Assembly: GCA_024336345.1 (NCBI GenBank)
Contig: JANFOG010000007.1
Coordinates: 1,612,001-1,676,000 of the forward strand
DNA length: 64,000 bases
Reading direction: 5' to 3'
Source: Mariannaea sp. PMI_226
Taxonomy: Eukaryota > Ascomycota > Sordariomycetes > Hypocreales > Nectriaceae
Shown: positions 1-11,033 of the stretch, piece by piece
Layout: each line of letters starts with the position of its first letter
How positions within the stretch are numbered: position 1 is the first letter of the stretch
Made by a program: the position numbers and the translations under genes
The notes under the pieces: model-generated
What the model was told of the DNA's origin: nothing
The model's database searches: none
What the model saw: only the letters and a program-made list of their open reading frames with translations

Positions 1-890
1 GGTGCAGCAAATAGCTTGACGATGAAAACATCTAACAGGGGTAGTTGGTCATGATATGCCGGCAACAATTTATTCATGGCAACAAATCCGGGCCTTGCTC
101 GGCACTCGTGCATGATTCTGAGTCCCCGAATGATGTGCTGGGCCATAGCAGCGTAGTTCCCCAACACTTGCTCAATGCTGATGAAGATTTGACAACAAAG
201 TAACGCTGACTTCAGTCCATTGGAGTCGAAAGATGCCAAATTAGATGCAAGACCCCCCAAAGCTATATTGTATTGCTGGAGGCCATAGCTGTAGCTTCGA
301 GCCTGCTGCGCGAGAGACACTGAACCATCTCCGGAGGTCTCCAGATCTTGTCGAAGTGCCTTGAGAGACAAGACTGCATGTCGTAGTGGCGGATCAGTCA
401 AGCTAGCTTGGAGTAGTTGCTTGGCTTCTTCATCGCAACCCAGTTTCACGTCAAGCATAGTTTTGGTTGAGAAATAACGATTGAGAAGCTCGATGTCCTG
501 TGGGGTGATCTCAGGCAAGGTGGGCCCGATGGGGCGTGAGCCTGGAATGTTTGGTTCGATGCCGACAGCATGAGTTTCGTTGATGATAGGTTGGTTGGTG
601 TAAAATTTAAAAGGGGACTCGTAGCCGTCGCAGGTACGGCCAGTCTTGACACATTTTTGGCAAAACGGCTTATTCTCGTCGCATTTCACTTTCCTGATTC
701 TATCGTTTGATGAGCACACTTACTGCACAGTTGACCCTTTTGTCTAGATTCGCAGTCTTGAACCTAGGCTAGGCCATTGACTGACGGGAATTGTGTGCTT
801 CACTATGACTGACCTGCAGGTTGCACAACCAGTTTTCACCTTGGTTCTCCGTCCGTTGCTACGCTTGCGGGCGGCAACGGTGTTGGCCAT
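1..890 (-). CDS. Zn2Cys6 fungal transcription factor, 3' end cut by window edge
   Basis: Two exons are visible: 890-814 and 699-1 (running off the window), with a 114-bp intron at 700-813 (GTCAGT..ATAG). The intron splits the zinc cluster; joining the exons restores a perfect C-x2-C-x6-C-x6-C-x2-C-x6-C array at residues 22, 25, 32, 39, 42 and 49, in the contexts TGCATCRIRKVKC and CQKCVKTGRTCDGY. The N-terminus is basic (ARKRSNGRRTKVK), as expected for a nuclear DNA-binding protein. After the cluster comes the usual poorly conserved helical region (for example LTDPPLRHAVLSLKALRQDL) of fungal C6 regulators. About 258 residues are visible; the C-terminal part lies outside the window. It diverges from the GST gene, so the two share a 475-bp promoter region. 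Family is certain; target genes are unknown. Confidence 0.9.
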
Positions 891-1365
891 CGTTTAGCAA
901 GGGGTGCGTCTGGGGGGTGGAATATTCACGCTTGCCACACAACAACGCGCTACAGGCAAATGAAAGAATTACAGAAGGCAAGAAATCCGAGCAGACGAAT
1001 CGGATTGATTAAGCTTAATCCCTTGACTCATCATCAAAACAACTACGAAGAAGACAAGCCAGAGTTATTAATAAGCTTCCATCCTATCTCAATGCCTCAG
1101 GCACAAGTGTCAAAAAGCTATCGTAATCAGCAGCTCCTTGAGGATCGGCGCTTGCCGAATTAGGTCTCAAAAGCGAACCCACCAATCACACGCGCGCTGC
1201 CAGTGTGGCTTTGACGTGAGGATGAATTATCTTGGTTGACTTATATACCGGGTGTTTGGCATAGTCCCTTTTTCCAAGGAAAAAAAAAACATGAAATACT
1301 CCAAACAATTGTCGCGAGCCATAAGCAGTTTTGAATTCGGGTCGAAATTTGTGAACAGTTCGAAA
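891..1365. promoter_or_regulatory. Divergent promoter region between the Zn2Cys6 regulator and the GST gene
   Basis: This 475-bp gap separates two genes transcribed away from each other. No convincing coding sequence is seen; short open frames here match no family. A TATA-like TTATATA lies near 1239 on the plus strand, about 125 bp before the GST start. Confidence 0.5.
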
Positions 1366-2244
1366 ATGCCAGCTTTTACCTTGTATGGCTCTCGTGGTTC
1401 GACCAACACCGATCGCGTCCGCCTAACTCTCGTCGAAGGTGGCTTCACAGATTATGAACTCGTGCTTGTCAACCTTCAAAAGGGAGAACAAAAGGTAAGG
1501 TGACAGGGTTTTCTATTTATTTATTATTATTATTATTATTTTCCTTTTTTTTTTTTGTATTTTCTTAGCAGTCCAACGCGGGTTCTCTATTTGCGAGCAA
1601 AATCGTATATCCTATCGAGCCGCGAAATTTCTTTCTCATTGTTATTGTTCACAAAAATGCAAAGCTCAATTCTCTTAGTACGAAGCTAACACAAGCGCAT
1701 CTAGTCGGCAGAAAACATCAAACGTCACCCATGGGGTAAAATACCCGTAATCACTTTCCCGGACGGTTTCACACTCTACGAGAGTCGTGCAATCTGCAGA
1801 TACCTCACAAGAAAGTACTCCTTTCCACTTCTACCTCCCGAGTCCGACGTCGAAGCGGTGGCGCTATTCGATCAGGCGCAATCCTCAGAAATGCTCTACT
1901 TTGCAGAGCCTGCAGGCAAAATTGCATTCGAGAAATTTGCAAAGAAGTTCATGGGGCTCCCTCCTGATGACGCCGTTGTCTCGGATGCACTGCGGTCGGT
2001 CGAGACGTTTTTCGACGTGGCAGAGGGTCTCTTCCACCGCCAAGACTATATGGCTGGAAATTACTTTACTCTCGCAGATATCTACTATATTCCGCTGATC
2101 CAAAGACTTTTCGCGTGCGGGTACGGAGACGTCATAGTTGACCGTGAAGCTGTGAGCGCTTGGTGGGACCGCTGCACGAACCGGCCAGCCGTACAGATGT
2201 TGTTGGCTGCTGACAAGGCGGCTGCCGCCGCCACCGGCAGATAG
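1366..2244 (+). CDS. Glutathione S-transferase
   Basis: Exons 1366-1494 and 1705-2244, intron 1495-1704 (GTAAGG..CTAG, branch-like GCTAAC near 1685), giving 222 residues, the normal GST length. The N-terminal thioredoxin-fold half has the YGSRGSTNTDRV loop, where the catalytic Ser/Thr is expected near residue 12, then HPWGKIPVI with the cis-proline and ESRAICRYL, the glutathione-binding motif. The C-terminal helical half contains YMAGNYFTLADIYYIP, a typical GST N-capping region. These fit the phi/theta-like group common in fungi. It should conjugate glutathione to electrophiles in the cytosol. An in-frame upstream ATG at 1291 would add a 25-residue leader, but the family alignment starts at MPAFTLYG. 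The long intron carries a TTA microsatellite. Confidence 0.9.
1517..1557. repeat. TTA microsatellite and T-run inside the GST intron
   Basis: A run of ATT/TTA units followed by a long T tract lies within intron 1 of the GST gene. It is simple-sequence DNA and explains the unusual intron length. Confidence 0.8.
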
Positions 2245-3385
2245 GACAAAATTCTACTCTGTCATCGTTAATTCAACTACAATTCTTGGGGAGGAATTGC
2301 TGCCGTTGGGCGTAACGCGAAGAGGGAGTGTATTGTGCCTATGCAATCCTCAAGGCTGTAAAAAAAAATACTGGCAAGCGAGAGAAAAAATTGAAAGAAG
2401 CGCCCCCAGTGTGGAATAATCCAAGTTCTATGCAACGCTGTAGTAATTCTATCTTTTGCTTGTTTTCATGTCCTGATCGGCTCGAAAACGAATTTGTGGC
2501 TCTCCAAGTCAGACATACGACAGAAGTACATCTGCCCTTACATAGTTTTCCTATATCGCCTTAGTATGTATCGCCTATTTGCTAGTTAACGTTATGTAAA
2601 GCTATCTAAAATTAATTTGCTAATTAATAAGGCCTATATTTAGCCACCTCCTTAGCACTCCTACCTATTTTGATATGCGACATGAAGTAGCAGCAAAAAG
2701 AATGACCTGAATTTGCCATGCATAACTCTATGTCGTGCCGCTAGACAAGCATCCCCCTGTTTACTAGAGATATACACAATAATGATGATGCCGCAATAGG
2801 GAAGGCTCGTCTTTTTAAGTGACAAGTTGAGCATCATTTATCCTCAAGTCACAAGTTCGTCTTCAAGCCGTTCAGGGCATTAGCATTGATGTCCGAAGCG
2901 TAAAACACTTTGCTATCACTGTGGCACACCAGATCTGTACAGATTGGTATCTATTTCACGGTTTCATTTTATGTTTGGTTTTGCCCTTCGCTTTGAACAG
3001 AAGGATAATGTAGGCTGCCATGTGCAGTTGACCATCTTGCCCATTTTCGTCATAAGAAGATGCTTGCAAAATCAATTTTTGTGACTATGAAGACTAAGTT
3101 GTACATGAGGACCCTGTGAACATGGGGTAACCACCCAAAGGTAAAAGTGTTGACTACAAATCTATCAAGCTATTAAAAACCTGCAGCTATCTCTAGAATA
3201 TAGCGTCTACTATCTACCCCAATGGTAAAGCGTTAATTCCGTAGCCAGCCCAGGAACCTCTCCATGGAATTAACTCCTGGCGGCCCACTGTGGGGCTGCC
3301 TTGCATTGCTTAATGCCTACTCACAACTCTCTTCCAAAAATCACTTCTACTTTACTCTTCACTCTTCACTCGTCACGACATCACG
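2245..3385. other. Intergenic region, no gene seen
   Basis: No supported coding sequence is present. An AT-rich piece around 2590-2660 resembles a stretch near 63060-63130 (shared AAAGCTATCTA and ATATAGCCAC-like words) and may be a decayed dispersed repeat. The last 150 bp presumably contain the promoter of the kinase-like gene. Confidence 0.5.
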
Positions 3386-4628
3386 ATGCCTCCTTTCCCG
3401 GAAGAACAACTCGACTCCCCCCTCGGTTATTTCCCGGCCCAACTAGGTCAAAAGCTAAATGCTGGCAAATGGACGATAACCCGCAAGCTTGGATGGGGCC
3501 CGCGTTCGTCGACTTGGCTCGTTGTGGATCACGAGGATCAACACCGCGCGCTCAAGATCTTGACCGCTGCTGCAACCGTAGATTCGAACACCAAAAACGA
3601 AAGCTATTTTCTCCTCCAGGCTGCCAAGGCGGTTCCAAGTGGTATACCTGAATTACTTGAAACGTTTGAGGAAAAGGATGACCGGGGCAGGAAGCACCTC
3701 TGTTTACTGTTTAGGCTTCTTGGACCGTCCGTCGAGGACTTGAGGCAAGGAAATGCATACAATGGCCAGAATTTGCCCGTCCACATTGTTCAAAAAGTCA
3801 TTGGCGATATTGTGGATCGTTTGGCCAACCTTGCTACCCATAATCTTATCCATGGTGGTATGTCCAAATAGTACATTCGGGATCGCACGCAACTAATCTG
3901 ACGACGTGTACGTGTTCCAGCCGTAACACCTGATAACTTCCTCTTCTTTTCCGTCCAACAGGGTAAATCTGTCCGAAAGGCCCTGGCGAAGTTCCCAGTC
4001 GACAAGCCCATCAAGGTCCAGGGGAGCGATGGGATCTGGTACAGTACCGTCAAATCGCAACCTATCCCAAACCATTATACTTGGGAATCTAAAGCAGACG
4101 ACATTGCATATACGATTTTTAGCCTTGCTAACTTCGCTCATGGTGGGTTTTTTTTTTCTACTTTTAACAACCGTGGACTAATAGCTCGTTATTAGCTCGT
4201 CAATCGACAGCCCAAAGCCTTGATACCCCAAAAAACATTCAACCGCCGGAAGCACTGACGGGGGCAAATATCGATCTAAAGTCTGACGTATGGACGCTCG
4301 GATGTACGGTGAGTCACATCTTTATTTATTTCATTTTTCGGGTCCAATTCATACTCATTGATTACCCTAGACCTACCTACTCCTTACCGGACAACCCCTC
4401 TTCGACGATTCCTACGTCGCCTCACCCATCAGTGTTGCCAAAGAAACGCTAGGAAAACTCGAGATTCTGCTTCGCGAAAGCGGGAACGTCACAGAGAAAG
4501 ATCTTGCCCCAACTGCCAAGTTCCTGCGGACGTGCCTTGCCGTCAAACCTGCGAATAGGGCGACGGCACTTGAGATACTTGAAGGCGATTGGATTACGAG
4601 TGGATGTGCTTGTGGGTGGTGTGGCTAA
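3386..4628 (+). CDS. SRPK-like protein kinase fold, predicted catalytically dead (pseudokinase)
   Basis: Four exons, 3386-3857, 3921-4142, 4196-4308 and 4371-4628, with introns of 63, 53 and 62 bp, give 354 residues. The fold is that of the SR-protein kinase group: glycine loop KLGWGPRSSTW (residues 34-44), beta-3 lysine in RALKIL (Lys57), then IHGAVTPDNFLF where active kinases have IHTDIKPEN, FSLANFAHA where they have a DLGNA/DFG-type motif, and the C-lobe pieces PPEALTG and KSDVWTLGC with GQPLFDD. Both catalytic aspartates (HRD-type and DFG-type) and the catalytic-loop lysine are replaced, so phosphotransfer is unlikely. The SRPK spacer is absent. Frame and splice sites are intact, so this is not a broken gene. 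It may act as a binding scaffold. Exon borders follow consensus sites and keep the frame throughout. Confidence 0.85.
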
Positions 4629-6879
4629 TAATAATCGCTGATGCGTACATACACCTGCTACTCTGTGTACCAAGTCCCTTTGTTGAGTAACGCCTATATT
4701 GAAATTCATATCGTCCTTATAACTTCTTTATTTCTCCAAGCTAGCCGTAGAATTGGGCTGCACATCTTGTATGTATTACAGTAGGTCACATCCTTGACCC
4801 AACACCTAAGCAGTCATTTGGGCTTGATATTCCTTCGAAGAGTTTGCCATAAATCTATCGTATTGGTTTTTCCTACAACGAGCTTTAATAAATAAAATTC
4901 TACTGAAAATTGAACCAACCGGATGGAAGGGGAGAAATGGCGGGAAATACATGTCGGGTGCTTTGTGCGCTCTTGTCCCTCTCCTTTTTTAGGGAGAGCG
5001 GGGCATCAGGGCGTGGTAAGGCGTGCGAAATCACGACCTAATCCGTGTATGGGCACATCCTTCGAGAATCTAATTAGGACAAGAAAGAACAGAGGGGGCG
5101 CAGAATCTGGTGTACTTGACTAGAACGTAATTGATTAGTAAGGTTAAAAATGACTGTCACACAATCAGGTCACAACCTCCCTTCTCCCAAGAGTCTCGCA
5201 AGAGCACATTCAATTCTTCTTTCGCACATTAGGGTTATTGTCCTACGTTTCAATGACCTTGAACCGTGACAGTTGCGCCGAGCTTGCAAGCTGGTGGCAG
5301 CCATGCTATGAGTAGACATTCATGCGTGTGCGCTTTCATGGGCATAGTATAGACGCTTAGCAAGAGCTTTATTGAAATCGGTGTTTGCCTCATTCTAAAA
5401 AAAAAGTTATGATAAGATCACAATAAATCAGAGTACACCTCGTCGAGAAACAAGGCATTTACGCCCTCAGAATACGTGCCTATGTCACCCATATACGTCG
5501 GAGAGGACGATATAATTCTCTGTTTGGTCAAATCTATCAATATGTCGAGAATTAGCGAGCTTCAGTTTTTTATGATCAGCTACAGCTAAGAGAGAATGAT
5601 GATGAAGCAAAAAATACGACAGAAAGCGCTGAGGGAGATCGGTCGAACTTCTCAGGTACTTCACTTTTTGTAGTAACAGTCCTTGTGATTTTGTTTGCAT
5701 CATACTGGCTGAGATTAATATCACTCTAGGGACATTCTGATAGCTATTGAAGGTACTAATATTATTACTGGGTAGAATAACCAGTAATATAAGCCCAACG
5801 CAGATCAAACGATCTCAGCCACAATGGCCCCAGGATCTGACAACCACAAAAGCGGGCTATATCATGGGGTGCGAGATGTCTTCGCCAGGCGCTCGCTGTG
5901 TGCTTATACCAATCCGATAGCTACTTCTTTTTTTGCTCTTGCATATATTCCACGCTCTAGGCCAAGCGCATCCAACGATTCGCCTCTCAAAGAGTAATAC
6001 TCCCATCGTGTTTACATGTCCGGGGTTTCTCAATTTTAGTATCTCGTCCTCAATGCTTATTTACTTTCACATCCACGCTACAAGTGATGTTTGATTACAG
6101 TGCTGGAATCCTAATTGATTGATAAAAGTGTAAGCCTCTGCCACTCTGTTTGGCGGTACCTAAATCCTGATACGCATCCTCACCAGCACATTCCAGGAGG
6201 CATGGATGTCAAGTTCCCAGATTTTGGGGCAACAGCCAAGACAGAAAGTTTCACTACTGCATGGGAGATCCGGCTGCAGGACCTGTAGATCTGGACGGGT
6301 AGCCGATGTTGCTTGGGAAGGGCGAAGGGGTGGTAGAGGAGAGTACGTCCATAAACCAACCATTAATGGTGATGAGCAGGTATAGACACACACCAAACCG
6401 ATAATAAGCACCAAGCCAAATAGAACGTGTTGGTTTATAACGCGATGGACCATAAGGTAGAGAAAGCTGACGTGATAAGGTGACGACTCTCTCTCGGACT
6501 GCTCGCCCTCATCTACAGTGGCACCTTGCTCAGGAATGGCGCCTAGATCATAAGCAGACAAGCAGGATTGGAGATATGCGTAGTCTCCATAACAAGCACA
6601 TGTTTTCTACTGATTTCAATCATTCGTCCCCCATTGTCGGTACGTGCAAGCATCTGTAAGCCAGGCAGTACCTTTCAGCGCTCGGCTATTGCCTCTCAGA
6701 AAATAACCGCAGCATATACTTCCGTGGGAAATGTTATGCCAGAATTACACGTGCCAGGAAAGAATGGTGAATGTTACTGTAGCGCCAACGGACGCCAAAC
6801 TGTCGATCACGTTCTCCCATAGCGCAGGGTCTTCTAGACGAATAGCGGACGGTAGGAAATCGGGAGCTACGGAGAGAAA
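4629..6879. other. Intergenic region with one possible membrane-protein reading frame
   Basis: No recognised gene. A minus-strand open frame at 6160-6561 lacks an ATG at its start. It encodes an acidic stretch and then one strong hydrophobic segment (VLFGLVLIIGLVCVYTC). It could be an exon of a single-pass membrane protein or chance; I found no family motif. The remainder shows only short, unsupported frames and AT-rich tracts. Confidence 0.4.
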
Positions 6880-7600
6880 AGGAAATTACTCAATGAGCTT
6901 GACAAGGTTAGGTAGATCATCCAATCACTTGAGAACGTAGAAAATTGAGAACTTGCAGAGTATGATCGAACAGATAGGAGGAGGCCAAGTGAAGAGGGTT
7001 GTATCAGGAAATCAATTGCAACTGTGCCCCTCAATTTGCCAAGAGTCAATCATGGAGACTTGTTCGTATCATGGGGCCAGTCATATGCCATGATTCGATA
7101 GGATGAGAAAATCCATGCATTACCTTCCTTTTTGATCTTGACCTTTTTAATTGCCAAGAGGTCGTTTTCCGACCGTCGTTGAGGATTGCTTGCTGCGCCT
7201 CGACATTAGAAATGTGATATTTTGAATGGTACAGTACGCGGGCCGGCGGCGGCAATGTTCCGCTGGCTCCGATGTTATTGACAACGGAATGTAATTTCGC
7301 TGTGGGCTCGGGCTCCACAGTCTTGTCTGGAGATACGAGTGCAATCGTGACTTTCTGAAAGTAAAAAGGATGATGCCAAGTCGGTTGGGTGACCGCTCAC
7401 CGTGATGGCTTCCTACCATCCATACATTGCTGGCTATGATGCAGGAGGCAAAGTCGTTGATGATTGAAGTGGGCCGATAATACCCATCTCCTCGGCCTCC
7501 ACACGTATTCTTTGACTTGAAAAGAAGAATGCGGAGAAGGGGGGCCAACGGCCATGAATGCGTCGCGGCTATTACTTGATGAAAATGTGATCGACAAGGG
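6880..7600 (-). CDS. Possible unrecognised multi-exon gene, boundaries unknown
   Basis: On the minus strand a stretch around 7356-7130 reads as an uninterrupted protein-like segment (KVTIALVSPDKTVEPEP ... KYHISNVEAQQAIL ... ending KRSRSKRK). It is preceded by an acceptor-like TTTCAG at 7362-7357 and followed by a donor-like AAG|GTAATG near 7124. Further upstream another frame reads QRIRVEAEEMGIIGPLQ. These could be exons of one gene of unknown family with a basic, nuclear-signal-like end. No start, stop or domain could be fixed, so the extent given is only the area of interest. Confidence 0.2.
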
Positions 7601-9002
7601 CTCTATTTTGACTTAATTCTTACTTTGCGGGGAGGAGAGTTTGGCGTTGACGTTGACGACCAGAATCGGCCATAGTGACTAGAATACGAAATCAATCGTT
7701 CTAGAAGGATGCATGTCTTCTGTTCTGCCGCATCCGACCTGGGCTGAGCCGAAGCGAAGTGGCTGCAGCCGTGATTCCGTGATTCCGTGTTGTCCCCTGG
7801 CGGCTGACGGCCGACGGCTCATGGCCTCCCTCTCCTGTCATAAGAAAGCAAGCCGACTTGGTGGCCTCCTTAGCCTTCGAATTACGGGATGAACCTTCCG
7901 GAAGTTCTTCTATGGCACCTAAGCGAAGCTATAATACTACGTAAATCATAATCATCATAAAAAACCATCCCTCTCCCCCTCCTCTCGCCAAGTCCGCCAC
8001 CTGACACTGTTTCGGCCACACCGTGCCAAGGAAACTCTTGGCTTGTGATAAGCAAACTGGTTATGCCTACATAGTATCAATCGGTCGTGGGGACGCCACC
8101 TTGCAAACCACCCGTGGCGCGCAGCAAATCATCACCACCAGATGCGCCCCCCTCGACTCGACTGTTGGTGTTGGTCCAAACCACGGATATGCCAAGTCCA
8201 GCTACTAGAATGCCCAGCATGCTTCGAATTCCCACCTTCCATAACGAGGACACACGCCGTTGGCATAAAACCTAGTAATGTCCCGCGACCAAGCGAGATA
8301 AGCAGCGATCCTGTCTGTGTGAGGGTTAGTCGCTGGCAAAAGATCGAGGATGCCAAGGTGCGGGGATGCGACCAACGTCTTGGCGAACCACATAACAACC
8401 TATAGCGCATGTCAACTCTATCTCCTCTCTTCGCCTCCCTCTCTCTCTCTCTCTCACTTGTCCTTCTTATTATTCCATGGCTATGGTTACGCGTACGTAC
8501 TCGAACTAATGACGGAGCTGGGGCTGGGGCTAGCTTCCCCAATGGGGACTTAGAAGCCGGTTGATGCTGAATCGCCTCACCTGAGAGACGGTCTGCAATA
8601 GTTTCTTGGCGTATAGTACCACCAAAATCACCACCAAGCCTTTTCACCATCTCGCACCCGATGACAGACCGTCTGCATAGTTTCTTGGCACATAGTGCCA
8701 ACACCATCCTTCCATCGCATTGGATTCGGCGGCGTGGTAGTCTACATCTCGTGCTCTTACTCAGGGATCGCCATTGATCATCTCCTGCCTCTTTTGACAT
8801 GTTTTGATAAATGCAGTACTACGTGACTCGACAGAAAATTGATTCTTAAATAAAACGGCTTCCTCCCCTCCAGGCTTGCCATCTCCTCTCCTCGTTCTCA
8901 TACGACCCAAGCTTTTGTTGCTTATAAGCGCCAAGCTTTCCCCATCCTTGAGACTGGTGTCTTCACTTTACTCACAACCACACTCCCTGAGAGCTCCTCA
9001 TC
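7601..9002. promoter_or_regulatory. Upstream region of the amino-acid permease
   Basis: About 1.4 kb without a supported gene. A 222-codon minus-strand frame at 8132-8800 has low-complexity runs and is rejected. The region contains a CT-repeat (about 8437-8460), 9-bp tandem words (GTGATTCC) near 7773-7792, and a pair of about 36-bp direct repeats 80 bp apart (8587-8622 and 8667-8702). A TATA-like AAATAAAAC lies near 8849. Confidence 0.5.
8587..8702. repeat. Paired about 36-bp direct repeat in the permease promoter
   Basis: Copies at 8587-8622 and 8667-8702 share the words GTCTGCA, TAGTTTCTTGGC and ATAGT with a few differences. Start-to-start spacing is 80 bp and the pair lies about 300-415 bp before the permease ATG. 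It could be a duplicated regulatory site or a neutral tandem duplication. Confidence 0.7.
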
Positions 9003-11033
9003 ATGTCCAAAGACGGCGATCTGGAGGTGGTTCCCACCGCGCTCACCACTGGGAGCCACGATGCTGAAAAGTCCGGTGACATCTCCAACTATATTCCCGA
9101 TGACTTTCGTGAGAAGGATTTCATGACCCGCAATGGTCTCAATCTGCGATCATTCTCTAGGCGTATGTCATCGTCTTTCATTACGATTCAACTGCCGTAT
9201 CATGCACACTTTTTGCCCCTCTTCTTCCTTTCCTTCCTCCACTCCCCGTGGCCCTATGCAATTTGTGTAAAGCTGACAGTGGCACCAAGGTGACTACGGT
9301 ACCGGAGATGTCGAACTTGACAGGTCCATGAAGAAACGCCATCTCCATATGATTGCCATTGGTGGTTCCATTGGCGCTGGCTTCTTCGTCGGTTCTGGTT
9401 CTGCGTTTACCAAGGGTGGACCCGGCTCTGTCCTCATCTGCTTCCTGATCTGCGGTGTCATGATGTTCAACGTTGTGCACGCTCTCGGTGAACTGGCTGT
9501 CATGTATCCTGTCTCTGGTGGTTTCTATACTTATTCGACCCGTTTTATTGATCCTTCTTGGGGTTTCGCCATGGGTTGGAACTACGTAAGACCTGAACCT
9601 CTCCTTTATTAGAAATACTCCATTCTAACATTATCGAACAGGTATTCCAATGGTTAATTGTCCTGCCTCTCGAATTGACAGTTTGCTCTTTCACAGTGCA
9701 GTTCTGGAACAAAGATATCAGCGAAGCCGTGTGGATAACAGTCTTTTGGGTCTTCATCATTGCTATCAACATTTTTGGTACTCTAGGATATGCTGAGGAA
9801 GAGTTCTGGAGCTCTTGTTTCAAGCTTGCCGCCATTGTCATCTTCATGATTGTTGCCCTGGTTCTCATCTGCGGCGGAGGCCCCTCTGGTTACAAGTACG
9901 ACACATACTGGGGTGATCGCCTCTGGAAGGACCCCGGCGCGTTCCAGAACGGATTCCGCGGCTTCTGCTCTGTATTCGTTACTGCTGCCTTTTCATTCTC
10001 AGGTACCGAGCTGGTTGGTCTGGCCGCGGCAGAGGCTCAGAACCCTGCCAAGTCGCTGCCCGGTGCCATCAAACAGGTCTTCTGGCGAATCACTCTGTGA
10101 GTGTTACAATAGAGCTCTAGTCAACATTCGGCTCAGATTCATTTACTAATAGGCAATAGTTTCTATATCCTCGGTCTTACTTTTGTCGGTCTCTTGGTGA
10201 GCTCCACTGACGATCGTCTTCTGAACTCGTCCAACCCTTATGCCGATGGCACATCACCCTTCGTGCTCGCTGTCAAGGATGCTGGTCTACATGGCTACGA
10301 ACATTTCATGAACTTCGTCATCTGCGTCTCCGTCGTTTCTATTGGCGTCTCTTGCGTCTATGGAGGCTCACGTACTCTCTCTGCCCTCGCCCATGAGGGC
10401 TATGCGCCCAAGCTTTTCACCTATGTCGATAAGGCTGGCCGTCCCCTGTGGTCTGTAATCTTCCTTCTCGCTTGGGGCGGTCTGGCCTACATTGTGCTAG
10501 CATCCAAGGGCAGCGTTGTCTTTGACTGGCTTCTTGCCTTATCGGCCTTAGCCGCTCTCTTCACTTGGGGTTCCATCTGCTTGGTAAGTGTCGCGCAACT
10601 TCATGTTCTACTCTTTTACTAACACGAAATCTGTCATTGTTAGGCCCATATCCGTTTCCGAAATGCCTGGATCCATCAAGGCCGATCTCTTGACCGTATC
10701 CCCTTCAAGGCTGTTGGCGGTGTCTGGGGATCCTGGTTGGGGCTCTTCCTCTGCTTCATCATTCTCATTGCCCAAATCTTTGTTGCCATTGCTCCTTACA
10801 ACACGACCGGTGTTGGTGACGCAAAGAACTTCTTTATGCAATGCCTGGCTATCCCTGTTGTCCTCTTCTTCTGGCTCTGTGGTTATATTTGGAAGAGAAC
10901 TGGGTGGCGAAGCCTTGATCAAATCGATCTCGATACTGGTCTTCGTGAGCACGATTGGGAAGAGATTCAATCCTATCGCGCCAAGGTTGCGGCCTGGCCG
11001 TTCTGGCGTCGCATGCTTCACAAGATCATGTAA
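9003..11033 (+). CDS. Amino-acid permease (APC superfamily, YAT/GAP type)
   Basis: Five exons, 9003-9162, 9290-9585, 9642-10096, 10160-10583 and 10644-11033, give 574 residues, the usual size for fungal general amino-acid permeases with 12 membrane helices. Family signatures include RHLHMIAIGGSIGAGFFVGSG in helix 1, the ALGELAVMYPVSGGFYTY segment, AAFSFSGTELVGLAAAEAQN, and GGSRTLSALAHEGYAPKLF. The N-terminal tail of about 70 residues is soluble and should face the cytosol. It acts in the plasma membrane as a proton-coupled amino-acid importer. The substrate cannot be told from sequence. Introns of 127, 56, 63 and 60 bp have standard borders and branch-like CTAAC/CTGAC words. The reading frame is intact to a TAA stop. 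Confidence 0.95.

Noticed and set aside
700..813. Reading the first zinc cluster without an intron, using TGCAGTAAGTGT as the CxxC pair
   Set aside because: That needs a frameshift; the 114-bp GT-AG intron joins TGCATC to RIRKVKC and gives a perfect motif in frame.
8132..8800. 222-codon minus-strand open frame with an ATG
   Set aside because: It has no family motif, contains a low-complexity Glu-Arg run caused by a CT microsatellite, and lies in the permease promoter.
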